DNA of 64,000 bases, from contig CAVWNR010000002.1 in assembly GCA_963756525.1 (NCBI GenBank), forward strand, positions 62,001 to 126,000. The letters are read 5' to 3'. Made by a program: the position numbers and the translations under genes. The DNA is from CAVWNR01 sp963756525. GTDB taxonomy: Bacteria; Actinomycetota; Actinomycetes; Mycobacteriales; Jatrophihabitantaceae. How positions within the stretch are numbered: position 1 is the stretch's first letter; the number at the start of each line of letters is the position of its first letter. This document shows, one piece after another, positions 45,491-52,584 of the stretch. The notes beneath the pieces were generated by a model, which was given only the letters and a program-made list of their open reading frames with translations, ran no database searches and was not told the origin of the DNA.

Positions 45491-46513
45491 GTGAGCGATG
45501 CGCACATCGTCCGCGTCGACCCGCTCGACCCGGCCCACGACGAGCTGTTTCGCGGCTGCATTGGCGTGCACGACGCGGCCGGCCGCGAGGTGTACGGCGA
45601 GCTGCACACGCCGTGGTCGGTCGAGGAGGATCGGGCCAACCACCGGGTGCTGGCCGACCAGGCGCGGCGCGTGGTGGCCGCCGCCATCCTCGACGACGCG
45701 GTGGTCGGCGCCTGCGAGGTGAAGCTGCCGCTGACCGACAACACCGCCCGCGCCGAGATCACTCTGGCCGTGCTGCCGGAATACCGACGCCGGGGCATCG
45801 GAAGCATGCTGCTGCGCCACGTGGAGCGAATCGCCGCCGACAACGGACGTACCATCCTCGGCGCCGACTCCGAGGTCGCCGAGGGACGCGAGGACCCGGC
45901 CGAGGGCTTCGCGGCGGAGCACGGGTACACGGCCGAGCAGACCGAAATCCGAAGCGACTTGCTGCTGCCGGCCGACGAACGCGCGCTGGCCACCGCGGAC
46001 GCCGAGGTGGCGGCGTACAGTGCCGGCTACACCGTGCTCACGTCCTGGGATGGTATTCCCGACGAATGGCTCGCCGACCGGGCAGAGCTCTCGCGGCGGA
46101 TGAGCACCGACGCCCCGCTCGGCGGCTTGGAGTACCACGAAGAACACTGGGATGCCGCGCGAGTGATCCGCAGCTACGAGCTCCTCCGCGCCCAGCGGCG
46201 GCGGATCGTGGAGTCGTTCGCCCGCCAGGACGCGAGCGGCCGGCTCGTCGCGTTCAGCCAGATCGTGCTGCCGGCGCATACCCCGACCCTCGGCTACCAG
46301 GACGAAACGCTGGTGCTCGGCGAACACCGCGGCCACCGGCTCGGGCTGCTCGTCAAGCTCGCCAACCTGCGAACGCTGCGCGCGCGGCTGCCGGACCTCG
46401 CCCGGATCGTCACCTGGAACGCGGCCGAGAACGCGCCGATGCTGCGAGTCAACCGGCTGCTCGGCTTCCAGCCGGTCGGGCGCGCCACCGCGTGGCAGAA
46501 GAAGCTCATCTGA
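45491..46513 (+). CDS. tandem GNAT-fold N-acetyltransferase
   Basis: A 340-residue protein with GTG at 45491 (VSDAHIVRVDPLDPAHDELF). The N-terminal GNAT domain has the acetyl-CoA loop LPEYRRRGIGSMLLRHVERI. The C-terminal half is a second, degenerate GNAT with HRGHRLGLLVKLANLRTLRA and the ending NAAENAPMLRVNRLLGFQPV. This double arrangement is common in actinobacterial acetyltransferases related to mycothiol synthase, but the substrate is unknown. A G-rich repeat lies in its leader. Confidence 0.83.
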   Translation: MSDAHIVRVDPLDPAHDELFRGCIGVHDAAGREVYGELHTPWSVEEDRANHRVLADQARRVVAAAILDDAVVGACEVKLPLTDNTARAEITLAVLPEYRRRGIGSMLLRHVERIAADNGRTILGADSEVAEGREDPAEGFAAEHGYTAEQTEIRSDLLLPADERALATADAEVAAYSAGYTVLTSWDGIPDEWLADRAELSRRMSTDAPLGGLEYHEEHWDAARVIRSYELLRAQRRRIVESFARQDASGRLVAFSQIVLPAHTPTLGYQDETLVLGEHRGHRLGLLVKLANLRTLRARLPDLARIVTWNAAENAPMLRVNRLLGFQPVGRATAWQKKLI

Positions 46514-46582
46514 CCCGAGCGGCCACCGACCGGGCCGGGGCGTCATCGACAGCGCCGGCCCGGTGTGGTGTGGTGGCAGGCG

Positions 46583-47020
46583 ATGTTCGAGCTCGGGACG
46601 GACGGGCCGTCGCGCATCCTCGTCGGCGTCGACGGCTCGGACACCTCACTGCGCGCCGCCGCGTACGCGGCCGGGATGGCCCGCCGGCAGGGCGCGCGGC
46701 TCATCGTCCTCTACGTGCGCCAGATCAGCGGGCTGGTCAGCTCCGTGCCGGCCGCCGCCGGCGCGGCCATCCAGATGCACGCCAGCATCGTCGCCGACCT
46801 GCGTACCCAGATCGAGGAGAACGCGCCGCGGCTGGGGTTGAACGTGACGTTCATCGAGCACACCGGCAACCCGTACACCGAGATCGTCCGGGTCGCGGAC
46901 GAGCTGCGGGTGGACGCCGTGGTGGTCGGCGCGTCCACCCAGGGCGGCCGGCGGCTGATCGGCTCGCTGGTCATGCGGCTCGTCCGCGACGCCCGCTGGC
47001 CGGTGACGGTGGTGCCCTGA
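46583..47020 (+). CDS. universal stress protein UspA family
   Basis: A 145-residue single Usp domain with ATG at 46583. It starts RILVGVDGSDTSLRAAAYAA and ends with the nucleotide-binding pattern VVVGASTQGGRRLIGSLVMR, then WPVTVVP. The glycine pattern suggests an ATP-binding Usp. It functions in the cytoplasm under stress by family knowledge. Convergent with the xdhC-like gene, 3 nt apart. Confidence 0.9.
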   Translation: MFELGTDGPSRILVGVDGSDTSLRAAAYAAGMARRQGARLIVLYVRQISGLVSSVPAAAGAAIQMHASIVADLRTQIEENAPRLGLNVTFIEHTGNPYTEIVRVADELRVDAVVVGASTQGGRRLIGSLVMRLVRDARWPVTVVP

Positions 47021-47023
47021 GGC

Positions 47024-48010
47024 TCAGACCGAGTACCGCGGCGGCGGGGCGTGCAGTGCGTCGGCGTGCACCGGGCCCGAACGGTCCCGCAGCGATCCCG
47101 GCGTGCGCCCGGAACGCGCCGCGAGCATCTCGGCGACGATCGCCACGGCGATCTCGGCCGGGGTGTAGGCACCGACGTCCAGGCCGGCCGGCCCGTGCAC
47201 GCGGCGCAGGTCGGTGACGCCGCGCTCGGCCAACCACGCCGTGCGCGCCGCCTGGGTGTGCCGCGCGCCGAGCGCGCCGATGTAGCCGACCCGCCCGGCG
47301 AGCGCGGCGGTGAGCGCCGGCCCGTCGACGTCCCGGCTGTGGCTGAGCACGACGGCGCCGTCGGCGGACGAGAGGCCGGCGACGGCGTCGCGCGCGGAGT
47401 CGGCGTCGTTGACCACGCTGGTCGACCAGCCGAGCAGCGCCGCCTGCGCGCCGAGCGCGTCGGCGATCAGCCCGTCTCCGACGACGACCAGGGTCGGGGT
47501 CGGCCAGACCGTGGTGATCGCCAGCTCGTCGACGACCGTGCTCTCGCTGGTGCCGCGGGCGAACAGCCGCGCGGCGCGCGGGTCGATCCCGTCCGCCGTC
47601 GCGCGGGTGAACACCTCGGTGCCACCCGGCGACTCCCCGTCGAGCGCGGTCACCAGGCAGACCGGCTCACGGGTGGCAATCGCCTGCCAGGCCACGGCCG
47701 GGATGTCGGTGGACGGCGAGACGATCAGCCGGGCCACCCCGCCGCAGGAGAAGCCGGAACGTGCCGCCGCGGCGTCGTCCACCCGGACCTCGACCAGCCG
47801 TGCGTCCGGCGCAGGAGCGGCCAGCTCGGCGGCGAGCTGGTCGTCGGCCGCGCCGGCGAGCAGCCGCCCGGCGGGCGGCTCGCCGGGGGTGGCCGCGAGG
47901 AGGTGGCTTCGGTCGTGGGAGCTGATGCCGCGCACGTCGACCAGGCGGGCAACCGTCACCGGGCGCCCGGACTGGTGCCAGCGCAGCACCTGCTCGGCTA
48001 CGTCAGACAT
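47024..48010 (-). CDS. XdhC/CoxI-family molybdenum cofactor maturation protein
   Basis: A 328-residue protein with N-terminal XdhC/CoxI segment (VARLVDVRGISSHDRSHLLA, GFSCGGVARLIVSP, with the conserved CGG) and a C-terminal NAD(P)-type Rossmann domain (TLVVVGDGLIADALGAQAAL, YIGALGARHTQAART). Family members insert sulfurated Mo cofactor into xanthine or CO dehydrogenases. No molybdenum enzyme is encoded in this window. It follows the Bcr/CflA exporter gene by 9 nt on the same strand. Confidence 0.88.
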   Translation of the reverse strand: MSDVAEQVLRWHQSGRPVTVARLVDVRGISSHDRSHLLAATPGEPPAGRLLAGAADDQLAAELAAPAPDARLVEVRVDDAAAARSGFSCGGVARLIVSPSTDIPAVAWQAIATREPVCLVTALDGESPGGTEVFTRATADGIDPRAARLFARGTSESTVVDELAITTVWPTPTLVVVGDGLIADALGAQAALLGWSTSVVNDADSARDAVAGLSSADGAVVLSHSRDVDGPALTAALAGRVGYIGALGARHTQAARTAWLAERGVTDLRRVHGPAGLDVGAYTPAEIAVAIVAEMLAARSGRTPGSLRDRSGPVHADALHAPPPRYSV

Positions 48011-48019
48011 GCTGCGAGG

Positions 48020-49255
48020 CTATCGCCGCCGGCGGGCGGCGGTGTTCGCGAGCAGCGCACAGCTGGCCAGGCCGGCCAGGATGATCGCCAGCGGCAGCGC
48101 GGTGTGCGGGCCGCCCACACCGACGAGCGGGCTCAGCGCGCCGCCCAGCAGGAACTGCATCGCGCCGTACACCGCGCTCGCCGATCCGGCCGCGTCGGGA
48201 TGATCCGCCAGCGCCAGCGCGGTCACGTTCGGGGCGAGCACGCCGTACCCACCGGTGACCAGCAGGAAGCCGGGCAGCAGCAGCGGCAGGCCCGCGACGC
48301 CGAGCGCGGACGCGAGCACCGCCGCCGCGCCGCAGAGGATCACCAGCACGCCGCCGAGCACCGCCTGGCCAGGTCGCCGAGTGATCCGGCGGGCCAGCAG
48401 GTTCCCGGCGATGATCGCCATCGCGTTCACGGCGAACACGGCGCTGAACAGCTGCGGGGAGAGCCGGTAGATGGTCTCCAGGACGAACGGGGAACCGGAG
48501 ATGTAGGCGAACATGGCGCCGAATGCCAGGGCACCGGTGAGCACATGCAGCACGAAGATCCGGTCGGTCAGCAACCAGCGATACGTGCGAAACGCCGCGC
48601 CGACGCTGCTCGGCCGGCGCCGCGCGATGGGGAGCGTCTCGTGCAGGATCACCGCCGCGGAGCCGAGAAGCAGGGCTCCGATCACGGCGAGCACCACGAA
48701 CACGCCGCGCCACGACGTCACCCGCACCAGCTGTCCGCCGATCGCCGGTGCCAGGATCGGCGCCGCGCCGTTGATTGCCATGAGCAGCGCGAACAACCCG
48801 GTGAGCGCCCGGCCCGAGCGCAGGTCGCGCGCGACCGCCCGCGAGATCACCAGCCCGGCCGAGCCGCCCAGCGCCTGCAGGAAGCGGAAGAGAACCAGAA
48901 GCGGCAGCGAGGGCGCGAGCGCGCAGGCGACAGAGAATACGGCGAAGCACGCCACTCCGGCCAGCAGCGGGCGGCGCCGGCCGAACGCGTCTGACATCGG
49001 CCCGGCCACCAACTGCCCCGCGCCGAGCCCGATCGTGCACGCGGTGAGCGTCAGCTGGACGGCCGAGGTGGACGTCGAGAGGCTGGCCTGGATGCCCGGC
49101 AACGCCGGCAAGTACATATCCACCGACAGCGGGCCGAAGGCCGACAGCGCGCCGAGGACGAGGATCAGCCGCACCGGCAGCGGCCGCTCAGTGCCGGGCG
49201 CCGCACTTGCCGCCACTTGAATCGGCTCGTCACCGCGCACGCTGCATCTTGGCAC
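48020..49255 (-). CDS. Bcr/CflA-type multidrug MFS exporter
   Basis: A 411-residue drug:H+ antiporter with about 12 helices. Signature motifs are SAFGPLSVDMYLPALPGIQA and GQLVAGPMSDAFGRRRPLLAG, plus LLFRFLQALGGSAG-like motif C. Typical substrates are bicyclomycin, sulfathiazole or similar drugs; the actual one is unknown. The start is uncertain: ATG at 49255 or GTG at 49240. Followed by the xdhC-like gene. Confidence 0.92.
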   Translation of the reverse strand: MPRCSVRGDEPIQVAASAAPGTERPLPVRLILVLGALSAFGPLSVDMYLPALPGIQASLSTSTSAVQLTLTACTIGLGAGQLVAGPMSDAFGRRRPLLAGVACFAVFSVACALAPSLPLLVLFRFLQALGGSAGLVISRAVARDLRSGRALTGLFALLMAINGAAPILAPAIGGQLVRVTSWRGVFVVLAVIGALLLGSAAVILHETLPIARRRPSSVGAAFRTYRWLLTDRIFVLHVLTGALAFGAMFAYISGSPFVLETIYRLSPQLFSAVFAVNAMAIIAGNLLARRITRRPGQAVLGGVLVILCGAAAVLASALGVAGLPLLLPGFLLVTGGYGVLAPNVTALALADHPDAAGSASAVYGAMQFLLGGALSPLVGVGGPHTALPLAIILAGLASCALLANTAARRRR

Positions 49256-49318
49256 GCTGTCGATTCCGACCCGGCCCGTACGACGATTTGGTGACGACGT
49301 CAGAAACGGAGGAGAACC

Positions 49319-49681
49319 ATGAAGTACCTGCTGTTACTGCACTCCACGGACGATGCCCGCCCGGCCGATCCGTCCAGCCCCGAGTATGTCGAGATGTTCA
49401 GCGCGTACCGGGCGGCGCTGGATGCCATGGATGCCGCCGGCGTGCTCCTCGAGTGCGCACCGCTAGAGCCGGCGTCGGCCGCGCGCACCGTCCGGGTCCG
49501 CGGCGCCGACACGCTGGTCACCGACGCGCCGGCCGCCGAGGCCAAGGAACAGGTCGGCGGTTACGCGCTGATCGAGTGCGCCAGCGTGGACGAGGCGGTG
49601 AAGTGGGCGGCGACCATTCCGGCGGCGCGCGACAGCTCGGTGGAGGTCCGCGAAGTGCGCAACATTGCGCCGCCGCGGTAG
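49319..49681 (+). CDS. YciI/DGPF-domain protein
   Basis: A 120-residue protein preceded by GGAGGAG. It starts MKYLLLLHSTDDARPADPSS and has the middle strand-helix pattern VLLECAPLEPASAARTVRVR with TLVTDAPAAEAKEQVGGYAL, typical of YCII-related/DGPF proteins. Family members include small dehydrochlorinase-like and regulator-associated proteins; no reaction can be assigned. Convergent with the HdeD-like gene 4 nt away. Confidence 0.87.
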   Translation: MKYLLLLHSTDDARPADPSSPEYVEMFSAYRAALDAMDAAGVLLECAPLEPASAARTVRVRGADTLVTDAPAAEAKEQVGGYALIECASVDEAVKWAATIPAARDSSVEVREVRNIAPPR

Positions 49682-49685
49682 TCGC

Positions 49686-50324
49686 TCAGGCGGTGCGCGT
49701 TGCCGCGTCGATGCGCGCGGCCTCATGGCCTATCCGGCGAATCACGAACGCGGTCATCAGCTGGCCGATGCCGAAGATGATCAGCCAGATGCCGAGCACG
49801 ATCGCCAGCGCCAGCAGCGAGATGCCTGGCCAGGCGAGGACGATGATGCCGGCAATGATGCCGAGCACGCCCGCTGCTGCTGTCCAACCGCGGCCGGGCA
49901 GGCCGGGATGGGCGATCGCGGCAAACAATTCGGTGACGCCGTCGATGATCCAGTAGATGCCGAGGACCAGGGCCAGCGCGATCAGCGTGATCACCGCATG
50001 GCGAAGCGCGTAGAGGCCGACCAGCAGCCCGAGCAGGCCGAGGATCGCCATCAGCACCCGGGCGCCGCCGCTGGCGTCGTCCAGGACAAGGGCGCCGATC
50101 AGGCGGAACACGCCGCTCACGATCAGCTGGATGCCGAACACGACAGCCAGCACGACAAGCGTCTGACCGGGCCAGACCAGCGCGATGATCCCCACCACCA
50201 CGCTGACCGCGCCGAAGAACGCGAACCAGCCCCACGAACGGCCGATCCGGGTGAGCATCTCCAGCGGGTCGCGCGCGACGGCTGCGTGTGCGCGCTGTCG
50301 CGCCGCCGCGTCCGGGCCGGTCAC
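49686..50324 (-). CDS. HdeD-family (DUF308) membrane protein
   Basis: A 212-residue protein from a GTG at 50324 with six hydrophobic helices in two similar triplets (WFAFFGAVSVVVGIIALVWP, VLGIYWIIDGVTELFAAIAH, WLIIFGIGQLMTAFVIRR). The repeated G-I-x-x-L-x-W-P pattern marks the HdeD/DUF308 family, associated with acid resistance in enterobacteria but of unknown role in actinobacteria. The longer upstream open frame is not credible protein and was not used. Confidence 0.85.
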   Translation of the reverse strand: MTGPDAAARQRAHAAVARDPLEMLTRIGRSWGWFAFFGAVSVVVGIIALVWPGQTLVVLAVVFGIQLIVSGVFRLIGALVLDDASGGARVLMAILGLLGLLVGLYALRHAVITLIALALVLGIYWIIDGVTELFAAIAHPGLPGRGWTAAAGVLGIIAGIIVLAWPGISLLALAIVLGIWLIIFGIGQLMTAFVIRRIGHEAARIDAATRTA

Positions 50325-50386
50325 GAGATCACGGCCCGGCGCGCAGCACCGTTCGCGGCTTTCTCCGGCGGCGTCATGCGCGCTTC

Positions 50387-51253
50387 CTACCGTGGTCGAG
50401 CGTCTCGGGCAACGCGCCGCGCCGAGCGGGCGGCGAATCGGCCGGACTCCGTCCAGTGCCCGGGGCGGGTCATTGCTGCCGGGAGTCTGGTGCGCCCGTC
50501 CCCGCGCGCCGCGTCCAGCTGGGACTGGATGAGGAAGAGCCCGCCGGTGAGGTCGGCGCCGGCCAGGTCCGCGCCGCGCAGGTCCGTGGCGAGGAGGTCC
50601 GCGCGGCTCAGATCCGCGCCGCGCAGGTCGGCACCGACCAGCACCGCCCCGCGCAGGTTCGCGCCGCGCAGCTTGGCGCCGCGCAGCTTCGCGCCGATCA
50701 GGTCGGCGCGATGGTGGTCCTGCGCGTCGTCGATGTCGGCGCGGGCCAGCTCGCTCGCCCGCTGCAGCAACACGCTGATCTCGCGACGGCAGGTCGTCAC
50801 GTCCAACGCCGCGAGCGCCTCCGCCGAGCCGGCGGTCAGGCGATCGATCCGCTCGTACGCCGTGGCGAGTTCGGCGTACACTGGCTCGGCTGCGGGCAGT
50901 TGCAGCGCCTCGGCCAGGTACCACAGCAGCTCGTGCAGCTGACGCATCCTCGCGAACACCGCGAACATCTGCGGCGCGATCTCCGGCGCGTCGCGCCAGT
51001 CCCGTCCGCGGAAGGTCACCTGGGCGACCTGCTGCCCCGCACCGAAGCAGTCGTAGGCGGCGCAGCCGGCGAAGCCGCGCGGGCGGAGATCGTCATGGAT
51101 GCCGCAGCGGAAGTCGTCGCGCAGGTGCGGGCAGGGCGTGCCAGCTGGCTTGTCGATCGCGAACTCGGCGGAGGCGAAACCCGGCGCGACGCAGCAGAGC
51201 GCGAAGCAGCGCGCGCAGTCGGCCCGCAGTCGCGCCCGGTCCGGCACCGGCAC
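50387..51253 (-). CDS. pentapeptide-repeat protein with N-terminal cysteine cluster
   Basis: A 288-residue protein. The first 65 residues carry nine or more Cys (CARCFALCC, PCPHLRDDFRCGIHD, GFAGCAAYDCFGAGQ), suggesting a zinc or iron-sulfur site. Residues 180-245 hold about twelve A(D/N)Lxx pentapeptides (ADLIGAKLRGAKLRGANLRG onwards), forming a right-handed quadrilateral beta-helix. This actinobacterial architecture is known, its function is not. Some pentapeptide proteins mimic DNA and protect gyrase, but the Cys domain makes that uncertain here. Confidence 0.85.
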   Translation of the reverse strand: MPVPDRARLRADCARCFALCCVAPGFASAEFAIDKPAGTPCPHLRDDFRCGIHDDLRPRGFAGCAAYDCFGAGQQVAQVTFRGRDWRDAPEIAPQMFAVFARMRQLHELLWYLAEALQLPAAEPVYAELATAYERIDRLTAGSAEALAALDVTTCRREISVLLQRASELARADIDDAQDHHRADLIGAKLRGAKLRGANLRGAVLVGADLRGADLSRADLLATDLRGADLAGADLTGGLFLIQSQLDAARGDGRTRLPAAMTRPGHWTESGRFAARSARRVARDARPR

Positions 51254-51367
51254 GACGTCAAGTCAACCAGCCCGCGGTCACCCGGGCGCGTTCACGGGAG
51301 GCCAAGCTAGCCAGGACCGGAGCTCATCGCCGAGAATCATGGCTGGCATCGGGATCTGAGGGCGCGC

Positions 51368-51706
51368 ATGACGCAGTCGTCGGCCAAGCCCGCGGTCTGG
51401 ACTGGGCGCGACAGCGCGCTGTGGGAGACATGCGAGATTGCCGTCGACCTGGCTCGTGGGGTTAACCCGTCGCCCCGCGCAGATATCGTCTCCTCCTTTC
51501 CACCGCAACTTGCCCGAGACGAGCGCTTCTGGGCCGCTGGACCGTTTCTGCTCAGCGAGGTCCACCCGTTCGGTGACGGCACTTACCGGCACAACGGCGG
51601 CTTCTTCTTCGCGACTGGACGCGGCGGCTTGACGATGACCGCGGCGGTCGCGGCGCTGCGCGCAACAGGCGCACGGGTGTTGCGGGTCGCCAACGCGACG
51701 TCGTGA
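51368..51706 (+). pseudogene. 3'-truncated gene, hypothetical
   Basis: A 112-residue open frame whose first about 98 residues look like genuine protein (WTGRDSALWETCEIAVDLAR, then LLSEVHPFGDGTYRHNGGFF, FATGRGGLTMTAAVAALRA). The final residues RVLRVANATS are antisense of the vapC codons for ATRNTR. The natural C-terminus therefore seems to have been lost where this gene was joined tail-to-tail to vapC near 51670-51685. Function is unknown. Confidence 0.55.
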
Positions 51707-52044
51707 GCGCGGCAGATCGCGGTGATCTGCGCGTCAGCGAGCGTGATCGGGCGCCCTAGCCGGTCCCGCGCCGTCACCACCGCCGGGTACTCCTCGGCTG
51801 CGGCGGCGTCGAACGGCTGCACCCGGTCCCGGAAGTCGATCTCCAGCATGTCTCGCACGGCACTCTCTAGCCGGGACCGACGCCGCCCTCGCGGCAGCCG
51901 CGCCACCCCGTATCGCAACTCCGCCGCGGTCACTGCGGTCGTGGCCAGCTCTTGCGTCGGCCGCCCGTCCACCCACGCCAGCACCGCCGGCTCCGGCGCC
52001 GGACGAGTCAACTCGGACAGCACGTTGGTGTCGAGGATGATCAC
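51583..52044 (-). CDS. VapC-type PIN toxin with foreign C-terminus (probably broken)
   Basis: A 153-residue chimera. Residues 1-123 are a FitB/VapC-like PIN domain: Asp in MIILDTNVLSE, Glu in TAAELRYGVA and Asp in LADAQITAICRAHD. The normal ending ATRNTRDF-like stops at ATRNTR and is replaced by about 30 residues (APVARSAATAAVIV onwards) that are antisense of the neighbouring truncated gene. The fourth PIN acid, normally just after TRN, is missing. It starts at a GTG inside the antitoxin stop (GTGA). RNase activity is doubtful. Confidence 0.75.
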   Translation of the reverse strand: MIILDTNVLSELTRPAPEPAVLAWVDGRPTQELATTAVTAAELRYGVARLPRGRRRSRLESAVRDMLEIDFRDRVQPFDAAAAEEYPAVVTARDRLGRPITLADAQITAICRAHDVALATRNTRAPVARSAATAAVIVKPPRPVAKKKPPLCR

Positions 52045-52286
52045 TCGCCCACATCCGCCGCCCGCGGTAGGTCGGTCCGCGGCGGTGGCGCGATCCCGAC
52101 CCGTTCCCCAGCGAATCGAGCGTGGATGCGACTACCCAGCCCGACGGGCGTCTCCGGCACCGACACCGCATCCTGTAGCAGCGCCCGGACCTCGGCCTCC
52201 ATGGACCGGCCGTGCCGCGCCGCCAGCACCCGAAGCTGAGCCCGCGTCTGCTCATCGACTCCGCGAATCGTCAGCGTCGCCACCAT
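52041..52286 (-). CDS. FitA/VapB-like antitoxin
   Basis: An 81-residue ribbon-helix-helix antitoxin beginning MVATLTIRGVDEQTRAQLRV with the second helix LAARHGRSMEAEVRALLQDA, the FitA-like pattern. A C-terminal tail (SRIHARFAG onwards) would neutralise the PIN toxin. GGAGGTG precedes the start. It is translationally coupled to vapC. Confidence 0.85.
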   Translation of the reverse strand: MVATLTIRGVDEQTRAQLRVLAARHGRSMEAEVRALLQDAVSVPETPVGLGSRIHARFAGERVGIAPPPRTDLPRAADVGE

Positions 52287-52584
52287 TCACCTCCGCAGGT
52301 CTGACAGCAACGCTAGCATTGGTCAACGCGCGCAACGCCGCGTACGGCTTCGCTGCTCGCGGCCACCACGGCCGGGCACCGTCGTCAGAGTGAGCGCAGA
52401 GAGATCGCCGACTATGCGCTTGCGCAACGCAGCGGCCGTCGAGGTTATGTGCGTCCGCGGCGACGCTGTCGGAAGCGCGCGGATCGTGGGACTATGGTCG
52501 CGGGGGGATGCCATCCCTCGCTGGACCCCAGGGGCAACGGCAAGTCGACGTCGGCCAGGCGCACACTGAGGCTAGCCTGGCTGA
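52287..52584. other. 298-nt intergenic region without a gene
   Basis: It holds the upstream regions of the divergent vapB and NACHT genes. I see no credible coding frame or strong repeat. Composition shifts from the high-GC background toward the lower-GC NACHT gene at its right end. Confidence 0.5.

Noticed and set aside
50327..50924. Upstream extension of the HdeD-like protein
   Set aside because: The extra residues are antisense-like Arg/Pro/Ala noise overlapping the pentapeptide gene; the GTG at 50324 gives a normal family length.
52323..52514. 63-codon minus-strand frame upstream of vapB
   Set aside because: No ribosome site, no recognisable sequence and atypical codon use; considered noise.
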